The notes under the pieces were generated by a model that searched no databases, was not told where the DNA came from, and saw only the letters and a list, made by a program, of their open reading frames with translations. Both the position numbers and the translations under genes were made by a program. Below, piece by piece: positions 32,238 to 41,036 of a DNA stretch of 47,212 nt. Numbering within the stretch: the first letter of the stretch is position 1; every line of letters starts with the position of its first letter. Source of the DNA: Rhizobiaceae bacterium (lineage in GTDB: Bacteria > Pseudomonadota > Alphaproteobacteria > Rhizobiales > Rhizobiaceae); the NCBI GenBank assembly GCA_028279875.1, contig JANQMU010000141.1, forward strand, positions 1-47,212, in the 5' to 3' direction.

Positions 32238-33530
32238 TTGTTCAAGTCCTTTTTCCCCAATCCAAAACCTTTTTTCGTGTCAGCAGTGATATGGGCGTTC
32301 CTGAGCGCCGGGCTATGGTACGGCTACGGCAGGGAATTGGGCACGGCCCTTGGTTTTGAGTTCGCCCCACCCGATGCGCCGCCGGTTGTCGGTATTCATT
32401 ATTTCTGGACCCAGAGTTTCCTGTGGTTCTATGTCTATTATGCCGCCGTTGTCGGCCTGTTCGGCGCGTTCTGGTACTGGCTTCAGCCGCATCCCTGGTT
32501 TCGGTGGTCAGTCGCCGTGTCCTCCTTCATTTTGTTTTCGACCTATTTCTCCGTTCAGGTCTCGGTGGCACTCAACAACTGGCGCAGGCCGTTTTTCGAC
32601 GAAGTGCAGGCAGCGCTCGATGGCGGCGGTGATGTTACGGAGGGCGATCTCTACGCGCTGATCCTGATCTTCTTCTACATCGCATCCATGGCGATAACCG
32701 TCGCCGTCATCACCCGGTTTGTGATCAGTCACTATATCTTTCGATGGCGCACGGCCATGAACGACTACTACATGTCGAAATGGAAAGAGGTGCGGCACAT
32801 CGAGGGCGCGTCGCAGCGTGTTCAGGAGGACACGATGCGCTTTGCCGGCATTATGGAAGGCCTCGGCGTGAGCATGATCGATTCGATCATGACCCTCTTT
32901 GCCTTCCTGCCCGTGTTGTGGAGCCTTTCCGGCTATGTGACCGAACTGCCCTTCATCGGCGAAATTCCGGCACCGCTGTTCACAGCGGCAATTTTCTGGT
33001 CATTGTTCGGAACGGTTCTGCTGGCGATCGTCGGCATAAGGCTGCCGGGACTCGAATTCCGCAACCAGCGGGTCGAGGCGGCCTACCGTAAGGAACTGGT
33101 TTACGGTGAGGATGACGAAAACCGCGCGCAGCCGCCGACGATCGCCGAACTGTTTCACAATGTCCGGAAGAACTATTACCGCCTTTATGCCAACTACATG
33201 TATTTCAACGTGGCGCGCTATCTCTATCTGCAGACCGACAACATCTTCGTCCTGGTCCTGATCATTCCGACGGTTGCGGCGGGCAAGATCACGCTCGGGA
33301 TCATGCAGCAGATCTTTGCCGCTTTCGGGCAGGTCAGCAACTCCTTCCAGTATCTGGTCAATTCCTGGACGACGATCGTCGAACTGATGTCGATCTACAA
33401 GCGCCTGCGGGCCTTCGAGGCGGCGATCAGGCATGAGCCGTTGCCCGACATCGACGCCGACTATCTGGCGCGGATCGATTCAAGCTCCGATCCGATGCTC
33501 TCGGCGATCGAGGTCGAGAGGCCGCAATAG
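32238..33530 (+). CDS. bacA: BacA/SbmA peptide transporter
   Basis: 430-residue inner-membrane protein with seven to eight membrane segments, a proton-driven SbmA/BacA-type peptide importer. Long stretches match my memory of Sinorhizobium BacA: FVISHYIFRWRTAMN, IEGASQRVQEDTMRF, LPGLEFRNQRVEAAYRKELV, VAGKITLG (here AAGKITLG) and NSWTTIVELMSIYKRLRAFE. In rhizobia and Brucella this protein is needed for chronic infection, very-long-chain fatty acid modification of lipid A, and uptake of peptides such as bleomycin or NCRs. The start is a TTG with GCGAGAGA nine bases upstream. The stop is 2 bp from that of the convergent deacetylase gene. Confidence 0.93.
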   Translation: MFKSFFPNPKPFFVSAVIWAFLSAGLWYGYGRELGTALGFEFAPPDAPPVVGIHYFWTQSFLWFYVYYAAVVGLFGAFWYWLQPHPWFRWSVAVSSFILFSTYFSVQVSVALNNWRRPFFDEVQAALDGGGDVTEGDLYALILIFFYIASMAITVAVITRFVISHYIFRWRTAMNDYYMSKWKEVRHIEGASQRVQEDTMRFAGIMEGLGVSMIDSIMTLFAFLPVLWSLSGYVTELPFIGEIPAPLFTAAIFWSLFGTVLLAIVGIRLPGLEFRNQRVEAAYRKELVYGEDDENRAQPPTIAELFHNVRKNYYRLYANYMYFNVARYLYLQTDNIFVLVLIIPTVAAGKITLGIMQQIFAAFGQVSNSFQYLVNSWTTIVELMSIYKRLRAFEAAIRHEPLPDIDADYLARIDSSSDPMLSAIEVERPQ

Positions 33531-33532
33531 CA

Positions 33533-34537
33533 TCATGCGCCGCCGCCGGGGCGCAGACGGTTGAGTTGCTCGGCCGCCTCGCGATAGGTCACACAGGCAA
33601 CGTCCTGCATCCGGCAGACATCGGACAGCAGCCGCTCCAGCGCCCGCCAATAGGCGCCGCCATTCATTTCGACGAAATGCATGCCGATCTGCAGCGGCCG
33701 GCGGCGGCCGGCGTGTTCGCCGTCGAAGGCCCGCCTGAACGCCCGATAGGCGCGTTCCTCGAACTGGCCTGAGCGGCTGGCGTTTTCCAGGCCGCCGGAA
33801 TGGCGGACGAAGAGATTGTAGTCCATGGCGATGACACGGCGGTTGCGCGGTCCCTCGGCGATCAGCGGCAGTTCGAAGGTGGTCAGGCCGTCATGCCGGC
33901 CGGGCAGGGCGGGGCCGCGGGATACGCCGCTCGCATCGTAGTGAAAACCGGTTTCCTTCAACGCCCGGATCATATCCGCGTTCGTCGACAGATAGGGTGC
34001 CCGAAATCCCCTGACGTCCTGCGCCACGAAGTCCCGCCACCCCAGCGGTTCTCCATCGGGACCATCGATCCTTGCCCAGGCATTGCTGAGCACATCGGCG
34101 AAGGATGCGAATTCCGATTTCCACTGTCGCTTGCTCCAGTGCCCGCCGTCGAAATGCCCGCAGCCATGGCTGGCGATTTCATGGCCGTCGCGACGGGCGT
34201 CCCAGATATGATTGAGCCGCCGGCGCACATCGGCAGCGTCGGGCGCAAAACCAACATTGGAGCGCCCGGCCTTTTGACCCGGTGCCTGATAGGAGCGCCC
34301 CTGCGCGCGCGTCATCAGGAATGTGCAGGAGAGAAAATAGGTAAACCGCGCACCGGTTTCCTCGGCGATTGTGCGGCTCCTGTCCCAAAGCCGGTTGTCA
34401 TGGGCGCCGTCGAAGGACACGATGACAAGCTGTTTGGGTTCGCTGAAAGCCTGCCCGGCATTCGCTGATGATGCCGGCACCGGAGAGAGGCCGATTCCCA
34501 GGACAGCACATAAGGACACAACGCGAACACAAGACAT
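33533..34537 (-). CDS. Polysaccharide deacetylase-like secreted protein
   Basis: About 334 residues: signal peptide (VVSLCAVLGIGLSPVPASS) and a NodB-homology-like domain. VIVSFDGAHDNRLWDRS stands where the TFDDG motif 1 should be. HEIASHGCGHFDGGHW supplies the metal histidines of motif 2 (HGCGH), and VRGFRAPYLSTN is motif 3. Motif 1 has a single aspartate plus H-D further on, so the metal site is atypical. The ATG at 34537 (or 34546, three codons upstream) is more likely than the TTG at 34573. Role inferred: removal of acyl groups from a periplasmic or surface glycan. Not linked to a glycan synthesis cluster here. Confidence 0.8.
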   Translation of the reverse strand: MSCVRVVSLCAVLGIGLSPVPASSANAGQAFSEPKQLVIVSFDGAHDNRLWDRSRTIAEETGARFTYFLSCTFLMTRAQGRSYQAPGQKAGRSNVGFAPDAADVRRRLNHIWDARRDGHEIASHGCGHFDGGHWSKRQWKSEFASFADVLSNAWARIDGPDGEPLGWRDFVAQDVRGFRAPYLSTNADMIRALKETGFHYDASGVSRGPALPGRHDGLTTFELPLIAEGPRNRRVIAMDYNLFVRHSGGLENASRSGQFEERAYRAFRRAFDGEHAGRRRPLQIGMHFVEMNGGAYWRALERLLSDVCRMQDVACVTYREAAEQLNRLRPGGGA

Positions 34538-34661
34538 GCCACCCATCTCGCCAACCACTCGATAGTTACCCAAACATCACCGGCGCCAACGCCGGAAGCA
34601 TGATTCCCACGGAAAGATTAATACGGCGACAATTGCGGCGAGACTGAGAGTCCGCCCAAGG

Positions 34662-34994
34662 TCACGATGCGCAGTGGACGCACAGTTCTGCCATCGGATC
34701 GATGGCCAGCCGCCCATCGGGAATCTCAGCGTCGCATTCGGCGCAGTATCCGTAATCGCCATCCTTGATGCGTCTTTCCGCCATCTCGATGCGCAGGAGA
34801 TCACGCTGCCGCTGTCTCTCCTGAGCTTCGGCCATCGCCTGCTGCTGCATGGAGTCCATCCGCGAAAGCCGGCCCACCGCCTGTTGGTCAAGTTCAACGG
34901 TTGCCCGGGCGCCTTCGGAAAGCCGGGATATCTCCTCCAGTTCGGTCCGCCGGGCCTGCAGCCTGTTTCTTGCAATCTCCAGATCAATCGCCAT
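34662..34994 (-). CDS. DksA/TraR-type C4 zinc-finger protein
   Basis: 110 residues. The C-terminal zinc finger has four cysteines (CAEC, 17 residues, CVHC) in the DksA/TraR pattern. The N-terminal two thirds is a helical hairpin (ARNRLQARRTELEEISRL and AEAQERQRQRDLLRIEMAER). It is shorter than DksA (about 150 residues), and I do not see the paired acidic tip that DksA inserts into RNA polymerase. So it is a DksA-like protein of the YbiI/TraR size class. Role in transcription inferred. Divergent from the NnrU-type gene. Confidence 0.87.
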   Translation of the reverse strand: MAIDLEIARNRLQARRTELEEISRLSEGARATVELDQQAVGRLSRMDSMQQQAMAEAQERQRQRDLLRIEMAERRIKDGDYGYCAECDAEIPDGRLAIDPMAELCVHCAS

Positions 34995-35088
34995 CTTGAG
35001 ACATTAGAATCATTCCGTTTTAAATAACACCACGAGGCGGTGGAGAACGGCGGATGGCAGTTTGCCGCCGGCAATCGAGGGAACGCAC

Positions 35089-35673
35089 ATGACTTTGATG
35101 ATTTTGGGACTGATCCTTTTCCTGGGCATGCATTCGGCCAAGATCGCCGCGCCGGCCTTTCGCGACCGGTTCATTGCCCAGCGCGGCGAGAATGCCTGGA
35201 AGGGAATCTATTCGATCATCTCGCTGATCGGACTGGTGCTGATCATCTGGGGCTTTGCGAATGCCCGGGGCCAGGTGCCGATCCTCTACACGCCGCCCTT
35301 CTGGCTTGCACATATAACGCTGCTGCTGATGCTCGTATCATTCGTCCTGCTGATCGCCTCCAACCTGCCGCCCGGCCGCATCAAGGTCGCGATCAGGCAC
35401 CCGATGCTGCTGGCGGTCAAATTATGGGCCGTGGGCCACCTGCTGGCCAATGGCGACCTGGTGGGTCTGGTCCTGTTCGGCAGCTTCCTGGTCTGGGCCA
35501 TTGTCGATCGCATATCGGTGGCGCGCCGCGAGGCGGCCGGTCTGATCGAACCGCTCGGACCGCCCGCCATACGCAATGATGTGCTGGCCATCGTCATCGG
35601 CGTGGTAGCCTATATCCTGTTCGTCTGGAAACTGCACGAATGGCTGTTCGGTGTGCCGCCCATGGTCATCTGA
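35089..35673 (+). CDS. NnrU-family membrane protein
   Basis: 194 residues, five to six membrane helices. TLMILGLILFLGMHSAKIAA at the N-terminus, with the family HS motif, and the segment GLVLIIWGFANARGQ are typical of NnrU. RHPMLLAVKLWAVGHLLANGD matches the region shared with NnrU and mito-type methyltransferase-like membrane proteins. NnrU was linked to nitric oxide metabolism in Rhodobacter, but many relatives, as here, stand without nitrite or nitric oxide reductase genes. The ATG at 35089 has CGAGGGA just upstream. Confidence 0.87.
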   Translation: MTLMILGLILFLGMHSAKIAAPAFRDRFIAQRGENAWKGIYSIISLIGLVLIIWGFANARGQVPILYTPPFWLAHITLLLMLVSFVLLIASNLPPGRIKVAIRHPMLLAVKLWAVGHLLANGDLVGLVLFGSFLVWAIVDRISVARREAAGLIEPLGPPAIRNDVLAIVIGVVAYILFVWKLHEWLFGVPPMVI

Positions 35674-35813
35674 TGCCGTTGAAGTGAACGGGCAGGGCCC
35701 GTGCCTGCACATTTCCCCTTACATGCGGTGCAAAATCCGCTACAAGGCCCGGCTTAAGGTCTGTTGACCGCAGGCGAGTTGTGATTTGAGGACCGGGTCA
35801 GCCGGTAGAGAAT

Positions 35814-36488
35814 ATGTCAGACGACAGTTTTATCCGCGAAGTCGACGAGGAGTTGCGCTCCGACCGGATGAAAAGCATCTGGAAGCGCTATGGCAAGGTG
35901 ATCATTGCCGTGGCGGTTCTCATCGTGGCCGGTGTTGCGGCCAATGGCTTCTATAAATACTGGAGCGAGTCCCGGGCATCGAGATCGGGCGACGCATTTC
36001 TCGCCGCGCTCAACCTTGCCCGCGAGGGCCAGCAGGAGCAGGCGCTGGCCGCGCTCCGCGAACTGGAACAGAACGGCTACGGATCCTATTCGGTTCTGGC
36101 ACGCATGCGCGCCGCGACAGTGCTGGCCGATGCCGGCAACTATCAGGCGGCGATCTCCGATTTCTCGACCATCGGCAATGACGGTTCCGTTCCCGCTGCG
36201 ATCCGCGATGCGGCCCGTATCCGCGCCGGATATCTGCTGGTCGACCATGGAAGCTATGAGGATGTGGCCAACCAGGTGGAAAGCCTCAGCAGTCCGGACA
36301 ATGCCATGCGCCATTCGGCCCGCGAAGCGCTTGGACTTGCCGCCTGGAAGGCAGGCGAAGCCAGCCAGGCCAATGAATGGTTCAGCTTGATTGTCGGCGA
36401 CAACGGGGTGCCGGCCAGCCTGATGCAGCGCAGCCAGATCATGCTCGACCTGATCGCGGCGAGCGGCACGGCAGCGCGCCAGTCCTGA
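35814..36488 (+). CDS. Membrane-anchored TPR protein, YfgM/AncA-like
   Basis: 224 residues with a short cytoplasmic start, one membrane helix at about 28-50 (VIIAVAVLIVAGVAANGFYK) and a periplasmic part with TPR-like helices (LAALNLAREGQQEQALAALRELEQ; LARMRAATVLADAGNYQAAI). This is the YfgM-like domain. In E. coli, yfgM lies ahead of bamB and der, and the protein works with the SecYEG translocon and periplasmic chaperones. Here der follows directly after 66 bp with no bamB between. N-terminal motif IREVDEELRSDRMKSIWKRY is strongly conserved in alphaproteobacteria. Confidence 0.85.
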   Translation: MSDDSFIREVDEELRSDRMKSIWKRYGKVIIAVAVLIVAGVAANGFYKYWSESRASRSGDAFLAALNLAREGQQEQALAALRELEQNGYGSYSVLARMRAATVLADAGNYQAAISDFSTIGNDGSVPAAIRDAARIRAGYLLVDHGSYEDVANQVESLSSPDNAMRHSAREALGLAAWKAGEASQANEWFSLIVGDNGVPASLMQRSQIMLDLIAASGTAARQS

Positions 36489-36554
36489 CAGGACGGTGCC
36501 ATCGTGCCAGAAGCGGCCGATGCATCGCGGCGCTTCGGCCGGCAAGGATGACAG

Positions 36555-37973
36555 ATGAGTTTCACGGTCGCCATCGTCGGGCGCCCCAATGTCGGGAAAT
36601 CGACCCTTTTCAACCGGCTCGCCGGCCGCAAGCTGGCGCTTGTCGACGACACGCCCGGCGTCACCCGCGACCGGCGGCCGGGTGAGGCACGCCTCGTCGA
36701 CCTCAAATTCGGAATCATCGATACCGCCGGGCTTGAGGAATCGGCGCCCGACACCCTGGAGGGCCGGATGCGGGCGCAGACCGAGGCGGCAATCGACGAG
36801 GCCGATCTGGCGCTTTTTCTCATCGACGCCAAATCCGGGATCACCCCCGCCGATGAAACGCTCGCCGCCATCCTCAGGAAGCGCGGCAAGCCGGTCGTCG
36901 TCGTCGCCAACAAGGCCGAAGCGCGCGGCGCTGAGGACGGCCTTTATGATTCTTTCCGGCTGGGGCTCGGAGACCCCTGTCCGATTTCCGCCGAACATGG
37001 CGAAGGCATGCTGGACCTGCGTGATGCGATTGTCGCGGCAATCGGCGAGGATGCTGCGTTTCCGCAAGCTGATGAGGTGGCGGTCACCGATGTCGATGTT
37101 TCTGCGGACGAGACCGCAGATGACGGCGACGAACCCGCCTATGACGAGAGCAAACCGCTGCGGGTGGCGATTGTAGGCCGTCCGAATGCCGGCAAATCCA
37201 CCCTGATCAACCGGTTCCTGGGCGAAGACAGGCTGCTGACCGGGCCGGAGGCGGGCATCACCCGGGATTCCATTTCCGTTGAATGGGACTGGAAGGGCCG
37301 GCGGATCAAGATGTTCGACACGGCGGGGCTGCGCCGCAAGGCGCGGGTCCAGGAGAAACTGGAAAAGCTCTCGGTCGCCGATGCGCTGCGCGCCATTCGT
37401 TTTGCCGAAGTCGTTGTCATCGTTCTGGACTCGGAGGTCTCGTTTGAAAAACAGGACCTGCAGATCGCCGATCTGGTGGTGCGTGAGGGCAGGGCGCCGG
37501 TGATCGCCTTCAACAAATGGGACATGGTGGAAGACCCGCAGCAGGCGCTGGCGCGGTTGCGCGAGAAAACCGAACGCCTGTTGCCACAGGCGCGCGGCAT
37601 TCGTGCGGTTCCTGTCTCCGGCCTGACCGGCACGGGCCTCGACCGGCTGATGCAGGCGGTCATCGATACGCACAAAACCTGGAACCGGCGGATTTCAACC
37701 GCAAATCTCAATCGCTGGCTGGCTTCCATGCAGGTGCAGCATCCGCCGCCGGCCGTTTCGGGCCGGCGACTGCGCCTCAAATACATGACCCAGATCAAGG
37801 CCCGCCCGCCAGGCTTCATCATTTCATGCACCCGGCCCGAGGCCCTGCCGGCATCCTACACGCGCTACCTGATCAACGGCCTGCGCGAGGATTTCAACCT
37901 GCCGGGCGTGCCGCTGCGGCTTTCCTACCGAAAAGGCGACAACCCGTTTGCGCCGAGGAAAAAACGCCGCTGA
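36555..37973 (+). CDS. der: Ribosome biogenesis GTPase Der (EngA)
   Basis: 472-residue essential GTPase of 50S subunit assembly, with two G domains and a C-terminal KH-like domain. Domain 1: GRPNVGKST (9-17), DTAGLEE, and NKAE as the base-specificity motif. Domain 2: GRPNAGKST, DTAGLRRKARVQEKLEKLSV as switch II, and NKWD. An acidic linker (DVDVSADETADDGDEP) joins the domains. The KH domain ends in GDNPFAPRKKRR, a basic tail for rRNA contact. Length and architecture are standard; all GTPase motifs intact. Confidence 0.97.
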   Translation: MSFTVAIVGRPNVGKSTLFNRLAGRKLALVDDTPGVTRDRRPGEARLVDLKFGIIDTAGLEESAPDTLEGRMRAQTEAAIDEADLALFLIDAKSGITPADETLAAILRKRGKPVVVVANKAEARGAEDGLYDSFRLGLGDPCPISAEHGEGMLDLRDAIVAAIGEDAAFPQADEVAVTDVDVSADETADDGDEPAYDESKPLRVAIVGRPNAGKSTLINRFLGEDRLLTGPEAGITRDSISVEWDWKGRRIKMFDTAGLRRKARVQEKLEKLSVADALRAIRFAEVVVIVLDSEVSFEKQDLQIADLVVREGRAPVIAFNKWDMVEDPQQALARLREKTERLLPQARGIRAVPVSGLTGTGLDRLMQAVIDTHKTWNRRISTANLNRWLASMQVQHPPPAVSGRRLRLKYMTQIKARPPGFIISCTRPEALPASYTRYLINGLREDFNLPGVPLRLSYRKGDNPFAPRKKRR

Positions 37974-38103
37974 ACCAATTCAACGGATCTGCAACAAAAG
38001 GTGACCTGCTGAAGCGCGATTGGCCGTCAAAAAGCCATCATCCACCCGATTAACGCTCCATAAAGGTTAATGCAGCATATTTGACACAAATCGTGTTCAG
38101 TCG

Positions 38104-39303
38104 GTGTTGCTTTGGAGTTGGGTTTTGCGTCAGGGAAGTTCCTCAAAAGGATGGCTCGCGGGTGCAGCACGCGGCCTCGCGGCACCGCTCCTGTTCGGCG
38201 CGACCGCCTTTTTCATCGCCACATCCCCAATTGCGTTTTCCGACACGACCAGTCTCGTATCAGGTGCCGATAGCGGTCAACCGCGGTGGCAGAGCTATCT
38301 GGTGCACGCGCCCGCCGGTTCGGTTCATCTGGCGGAAATGCCGTTCACTGATTCGGTGACCACGGGTTCTACCCTCAATGGAGCCGGGCTCCGGCGACCG
38401 AACGGCGAAACAGTCACCTTCCGCGCCAAACTCGGCCCGAAAGATCCACTTCCGGACGAGGAGCGTGTCAACCGCACCGAAAAACGCGGCCGCGTCACCA
38501 CCGTCGTCCCGGTGGCGCCGCCAAAGGACTTTTCCGCCGGATCGGTTCTTCATCGCAGCAATATTCTGCTGAAGCCGAAAGATCCCGCCGACCTGCAAAT
38601 GGTCTTCGTCAAACCGGACATCATGGGCCGGGAAGTCGAGATCGCAACGGCGTTCCACCGCCCGGTGAAGCCGTCGGCCAAAAACGGCGTCCCGGTCATG
38701 CTGGCAAAACTCGTGACCAATGACACGCCGGATATTCTGGCAACGGCCTACGCGCCGACCAAACCGGATTATGCCAAAAATTCCCCGTTCAGCTCCATAT
38801 TGCGCGATGAGAAACAAAGCGGACGCTTCTTTCCGCCGGTGCCCAAGAACGATCATGATTGGGCCGGAACCGCGCTGCCGCCGCACGTTTTCAAAGCCCG
38901 CGAGCAGCGGTGTCTGGCGTCGGGCATCTATTTCGAATCGCGCGGCGAGCCGGTCAAGGGCCAGGCCGCCGTGGCCCAGGTGATTCTCAATCGGGTGCGC
39001 AATCCCGCCTATCCGAACACGATCTGCGGCGTGGTTTACCAGAACAAGCGCTGGCGCAATCGCTGCCAGTTTTCCTTCGCCTGCGACGGCATTCGCGACC
39101 GGGTGCGTTCGCGCACCCACTGGGCCATGGCCAAGGATGTTGGCATGGCCGTCACCGCCGGCAAGATCTGGCTTGAACAGGTTGGTTCATCCACCCATTA
39201 TCACGCGATCTATGTCCGGCCGAAATGGGCCAGGACCATGAAGCGCGTCGGCCGGATCGGCCTGCATGTGTTCTACCGCACCTACGGTGGCGGCTGGAGC
39301 TGA
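38104..39303 (+). CDS. SleB-type cell wall hydrolase
   Basis: About 399 residues. A hydrophobic segment near the N-terminus (APLLFGATAFFIATSPIAFS) acts as anchor or signal. A long low-complexity linker with proline and lysine follows to about residue 265. The C-terminal 130 residues are the Hydrolase_2 (SleB) domain: CLASGIYFESRGEPVKGQAA contains the catalytic glutamate in YFESRGE, then NRVRNPAYPNTICGVVYQ and CQFSFACDG. It should cleave peptidoglycan glycan strands as a lytic transglycosylase-like enzyme; in non-sporing alphaproteobacteria it serves wall remodelling. The start is uncertain: GTG at 38104 is used, TTG at 38125 is possible. Confidence 0.87.
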   Translation: MLLWSWVLRQGSSSKGWLAGAARGLAAPLLFGATAFFIATSPIAFSDTTSLVSGADSGQPRWQSYLVHAPAGSVHLAEMPFTDSVTTGSTLNGAGLRRPNGETVTFRAKLGPKDPLPDEERVNRTEKRGRVTTVVPVAPPKDFSAGSVLHRSNILLKPKDPADLQMVFVKPDIMGREVEIATAFHRPVKPSAKNGVPVMLAKLVTNDTPDILATAYAPTKPDYAKNSPFSSILRDEKQSGRFFPPVPKNDHDWAGTALPPHVFKAREQRCLASGIYFESRGEPVKGQAAVAQVILNRVRNPAYPNTICGVVYQNKRWRNRCQFSFACDGIRDRVRSRTHWAMAKDVGMAVTAGKIWLEQVGSSTHYHAIYVRPKWARTMKRVGRIGLHVFYRTYGGGWS

Positions 39304-39335
39304 CGGCCCGCAGCCGCACCCGAGGTGAGGCATTC

Positions 39336-39350
39336 TACCGCAATGCGGTA
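39336..39350 (+). terminator. Weak hairpin after the cell wall hydrolase gene
   Basis: TACCGC (39336-39341) pairs with GCGGTA (39345-39350) around AAT and is followed by TGTTTCTGTG. It is 32 bp after the stop codon and could be a modest terminator. The rest of the gap to 39448 is AT-rich without further structure that I can support. Confidence 0.4.
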
Positions 39351-39447
39351 TGTTTCTGTGCAGCGGTGGTTGGAAGATTTCAAGTTTCAACAGTAACTCG
39401 TTGTTTTAAATAGTTTTTTATATACGAACATCGGTTTGTTTGCCGCC

Positions 39448-39476
39448 TTGACTTGGCAGGGGGCTAAAACTATGTT
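39448..39476 (+). promoter_or_regulatory. Promoter of the F0 ATP synthase operon
   Basis: TTGACT (39448-39453) and TATGTT (39471-39476) are separated by exactly 17 bases, an almost ideal sigma-70 promoter for this GC-rich genome. It lies 60 bp ahead of the atpI start codon and nothing else in the gap looks as good. Confidence 0.65.
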
Positions 39477-39536
39477 GCGCGCGACTTTGGAACGGTTTCG
39501 TCCGGGGTCATCGGTCACGTGTGGAGCGCGCATTTC

Positions 39537-39938
39537 ATGAGAAAACCAGCGCAAAACAGGGGATCCCAGGATCCGGTGCCCGATGACGGCGAGCGGATTG
39601 ATCCGGCCGATAGTCTGGAAGAGCGCCGCAGACGGCTGGGGGCAAAACTCGACGCCCACAGGCCGCATGGCAGGACGGCAGAGACTGAAGGCACGGGCAA
39701 GACGTCCTATGCCAAGGCATTTCAGCTCTCGACCGAGTTCATTGCCGCCATATTCGTCGGCGCTCTCCTGGGTTACCTGCTGGACCGTTTTCTGGGCACA
39801 ACACCCTGGGGGATGATCTTCTTTCTGTTGCTGGGGTTTGTTGCCGGGGTTCTGAATGTTATGCGTTCAGCCGGTGTCATCGCGGAGAACCGCGGTGTCG
39901 GCACGCGTGACGAGGGTAAAAACGACGCCGAAGGCTGA
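39537..39938 (+). CDS. atpI: F0F1 ATP synthase subunit I (AtpI)
   Basis: 133 residues. A charged, disordered N-terminal part (DSLEERRRRLGAKLDAH) is followed by two membrane helices (FIAAIFVGALLGYLLDRFLG; WGMIFFLLLGFVAGVLNVMR), the AtpI/AtpZ layout. It assists assembly of the c-ring and is not part of the finished enzyme. First gene of the F0 operon. The ATG at 39537 is used; a GTG at 39519 is in frame but has no better ribosome site. Confidence 0.87.
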   Translation: MRKPAQNRGSQDPVPDDGERIDPADSLEERRRRLGAKLDAHRPHGRTAETEGTGKTSYAKAFQLSTEFIAAIFVGALLGYLLDRFLGTTPWGMIFFLLLGFVAGVLNVMRSAGVIAENRGVGTRDEGKNDAEG

Positions 39939-39967
39939 CAGGGCCGGCGCAACGAGAGAGGCATCCG

Positions 39968-40717
39968 GTGGCGAACGATCCCATCCACCAGTTCCAGATC
40001 ACCAAGCTCATACCGATTGAGGTGGGCGGTCTCGATTTCTCCTTCACCAATTCGTCGCTTTTCATGGTAGCGACCGTCGCCGTCGCTTCGGGCTTTCTGT
40101 TTCTGACCACGTCAAACCGGGGCATGGTCCCCAGCCGCATGCAGTCGGTTTCGGAAATGGGCTATGAATTTGTCGCCTCGATGTTGCGAGACGGGGCGGG
40201 GACAGCCGGGATGCGGTTTTTCCCGATGGTGTTCTCGCTGTTCATGTTCGTGCTGGTCGCCAATCTTCTCGGCATGTTCCCCTATTTCTTCACCGTCACA
40301 AGCCATCTCATCGTGACCTTCGTGCTGGCGATGCTCGTCATCGGAACCGTGGTTGTCTACGGATTCTGGAAACACGGGCTCGGTTTCCTCAATCTCTTCG
40401 TGCCGAGTGGCGTTCCCGGTGTTCTGCTGCCGCTGGTGGTGATGATCGAGATCATTTCGTTCCTGTCGCGGCCGATCAGCCTGTCGGTCCGGCTGTTTGC
40501 GAACATGCTGGCCGGGCATATCACCCTCAAAGTCTTTGCCGGATTCGTGACCTCCCTCGGCGCTCTCGGAGCGCTGGGCATCGGCGGTGCGATCCTTCCC
40601 TTGATCATGACGGTCGCATTGACCGGCCTTGAATTTCTGGTTGCCTTCCTGCAGGCCTATGTTTTTGCGGTGCTGACATGCATGTACCTCAATGACGCTC
40701 TGCATCCGGGGCACTAG
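39968..40717 (+). CDS. atpB: ATP synthase F0 subunit a
   Basis: 249-residue inner-membrane stator subunit that forms the proton half-channels. The essential arginine is in RPISLSVRLFANMLAGH, and the downstream ITLKVFAGFV and LEFLVAFLQAYVFAVLTCMY with the conserved Q and E residues complete the proton path. The GTG start follows GAGAGAGG by 7 bases. Five to six helices as in other alphaproteobacterial subunit a. A hairpin follows before atpE. Confidence 0.95.
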   Translation: MANDPIHQFQITKLIPIEVGGLDFSFTNSSLFMVATVAVASGFLFLTTSNRGMVPSRMQSVSEMGYEFVASMLRDGAGTAGMRFFPMVFSLFMFVLVANLLGMFPYFFTVTSHLIVTFVLAMLVIGTVVVYGFWKHGLGFLNLFVPSGVPGVLLPLVVMIEIISFLSRPISLSVRLFANMLAGHITLKVFAGFVTSLGALGALGIGGAILPLIMTVALTGLEFLVAFLQAYVFAVLTCMYLNDALHPGH

Positions 40718-40733
40718 GAGATAGAACACAAAC

Positions 40734-40752
40734 ATGGCGGCGGAGCCGCCAT
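40734..40752 (+). other. Hairpin between atpB and atpE
   Basis: ATGGCGGC (40734-40741) pairs perfectly with GCCGCCAT (40745-40752) around GGA, ending 37 bp ahead of the atpE start codon. It is not followed by T residues, so it looks like an mRNA processing or stability element, not a terminator. Confidence 0.5.
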
Positions 40753-40789
40753 TCCCTCAGCCGCAATTACCCCATCGAAGGAGTTCACC

Positions 40790-41017
40790 ATGGAAGCGGA
40801 AGCAGCAAAATACATCGGAGCCGGTATCGCGTGTCTCGGCATGGGCGGTGCGGGCATTGGCCTCGGCACGATCTTCGGCAACTATCTTGCCGGCGCCCTG
40901 CGCAACCCGTCGGCCGCGGACGGTCAGTTCGGCCGCCTTATCTTCGGCTTTGCCGTGACCGAAGCGCTCGGCATTTTCTCGCTGCTGGTTGCCCTTCTGC
41001 TGCTTTTCGCGGTCTGA
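40790..41017 (+). CDS. atpE: ATP synthase F0 subunit c
   Basis: 75-residue proteolipid hairpin: helix 1 with the glycine-rich GMGGAGIGLGTIFG, the polar loop RNPSA (39-43), and helix 2 with the proton-carrying glutamate E58 (FAVTEALG). These form the rotor ring. A strong Shine-Dalgarno (AAGGAG) lies 7 bases ahead of the ATG, suited to the high copy number of this subunit. Stem-loops flank the gene on both sides. Confidence 0.96.
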   Translation: MEAEAAKYIGAGIACLGMGGAGIGLGTIFGNYLAGALRNPSAADGQFGRLIFGFAVTEALGIFSLLVALLLLFAV

Positions 41018-41036
41018 TACGCGAATTGGCCGATCG

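Noticed and set aside
35817..37673. 618-codon open frame antisense to the TPR and der genes
   Set aside because: Spans two well-supported genes on the other strand and has low-complexity composition without family features.
38049..38072. CtrA site ahead of the cell wall hydrolase gene (TTAAC ... TTAA)
   Set aside because: The two TTAA elements are 13 bases apart instead of the required 7.
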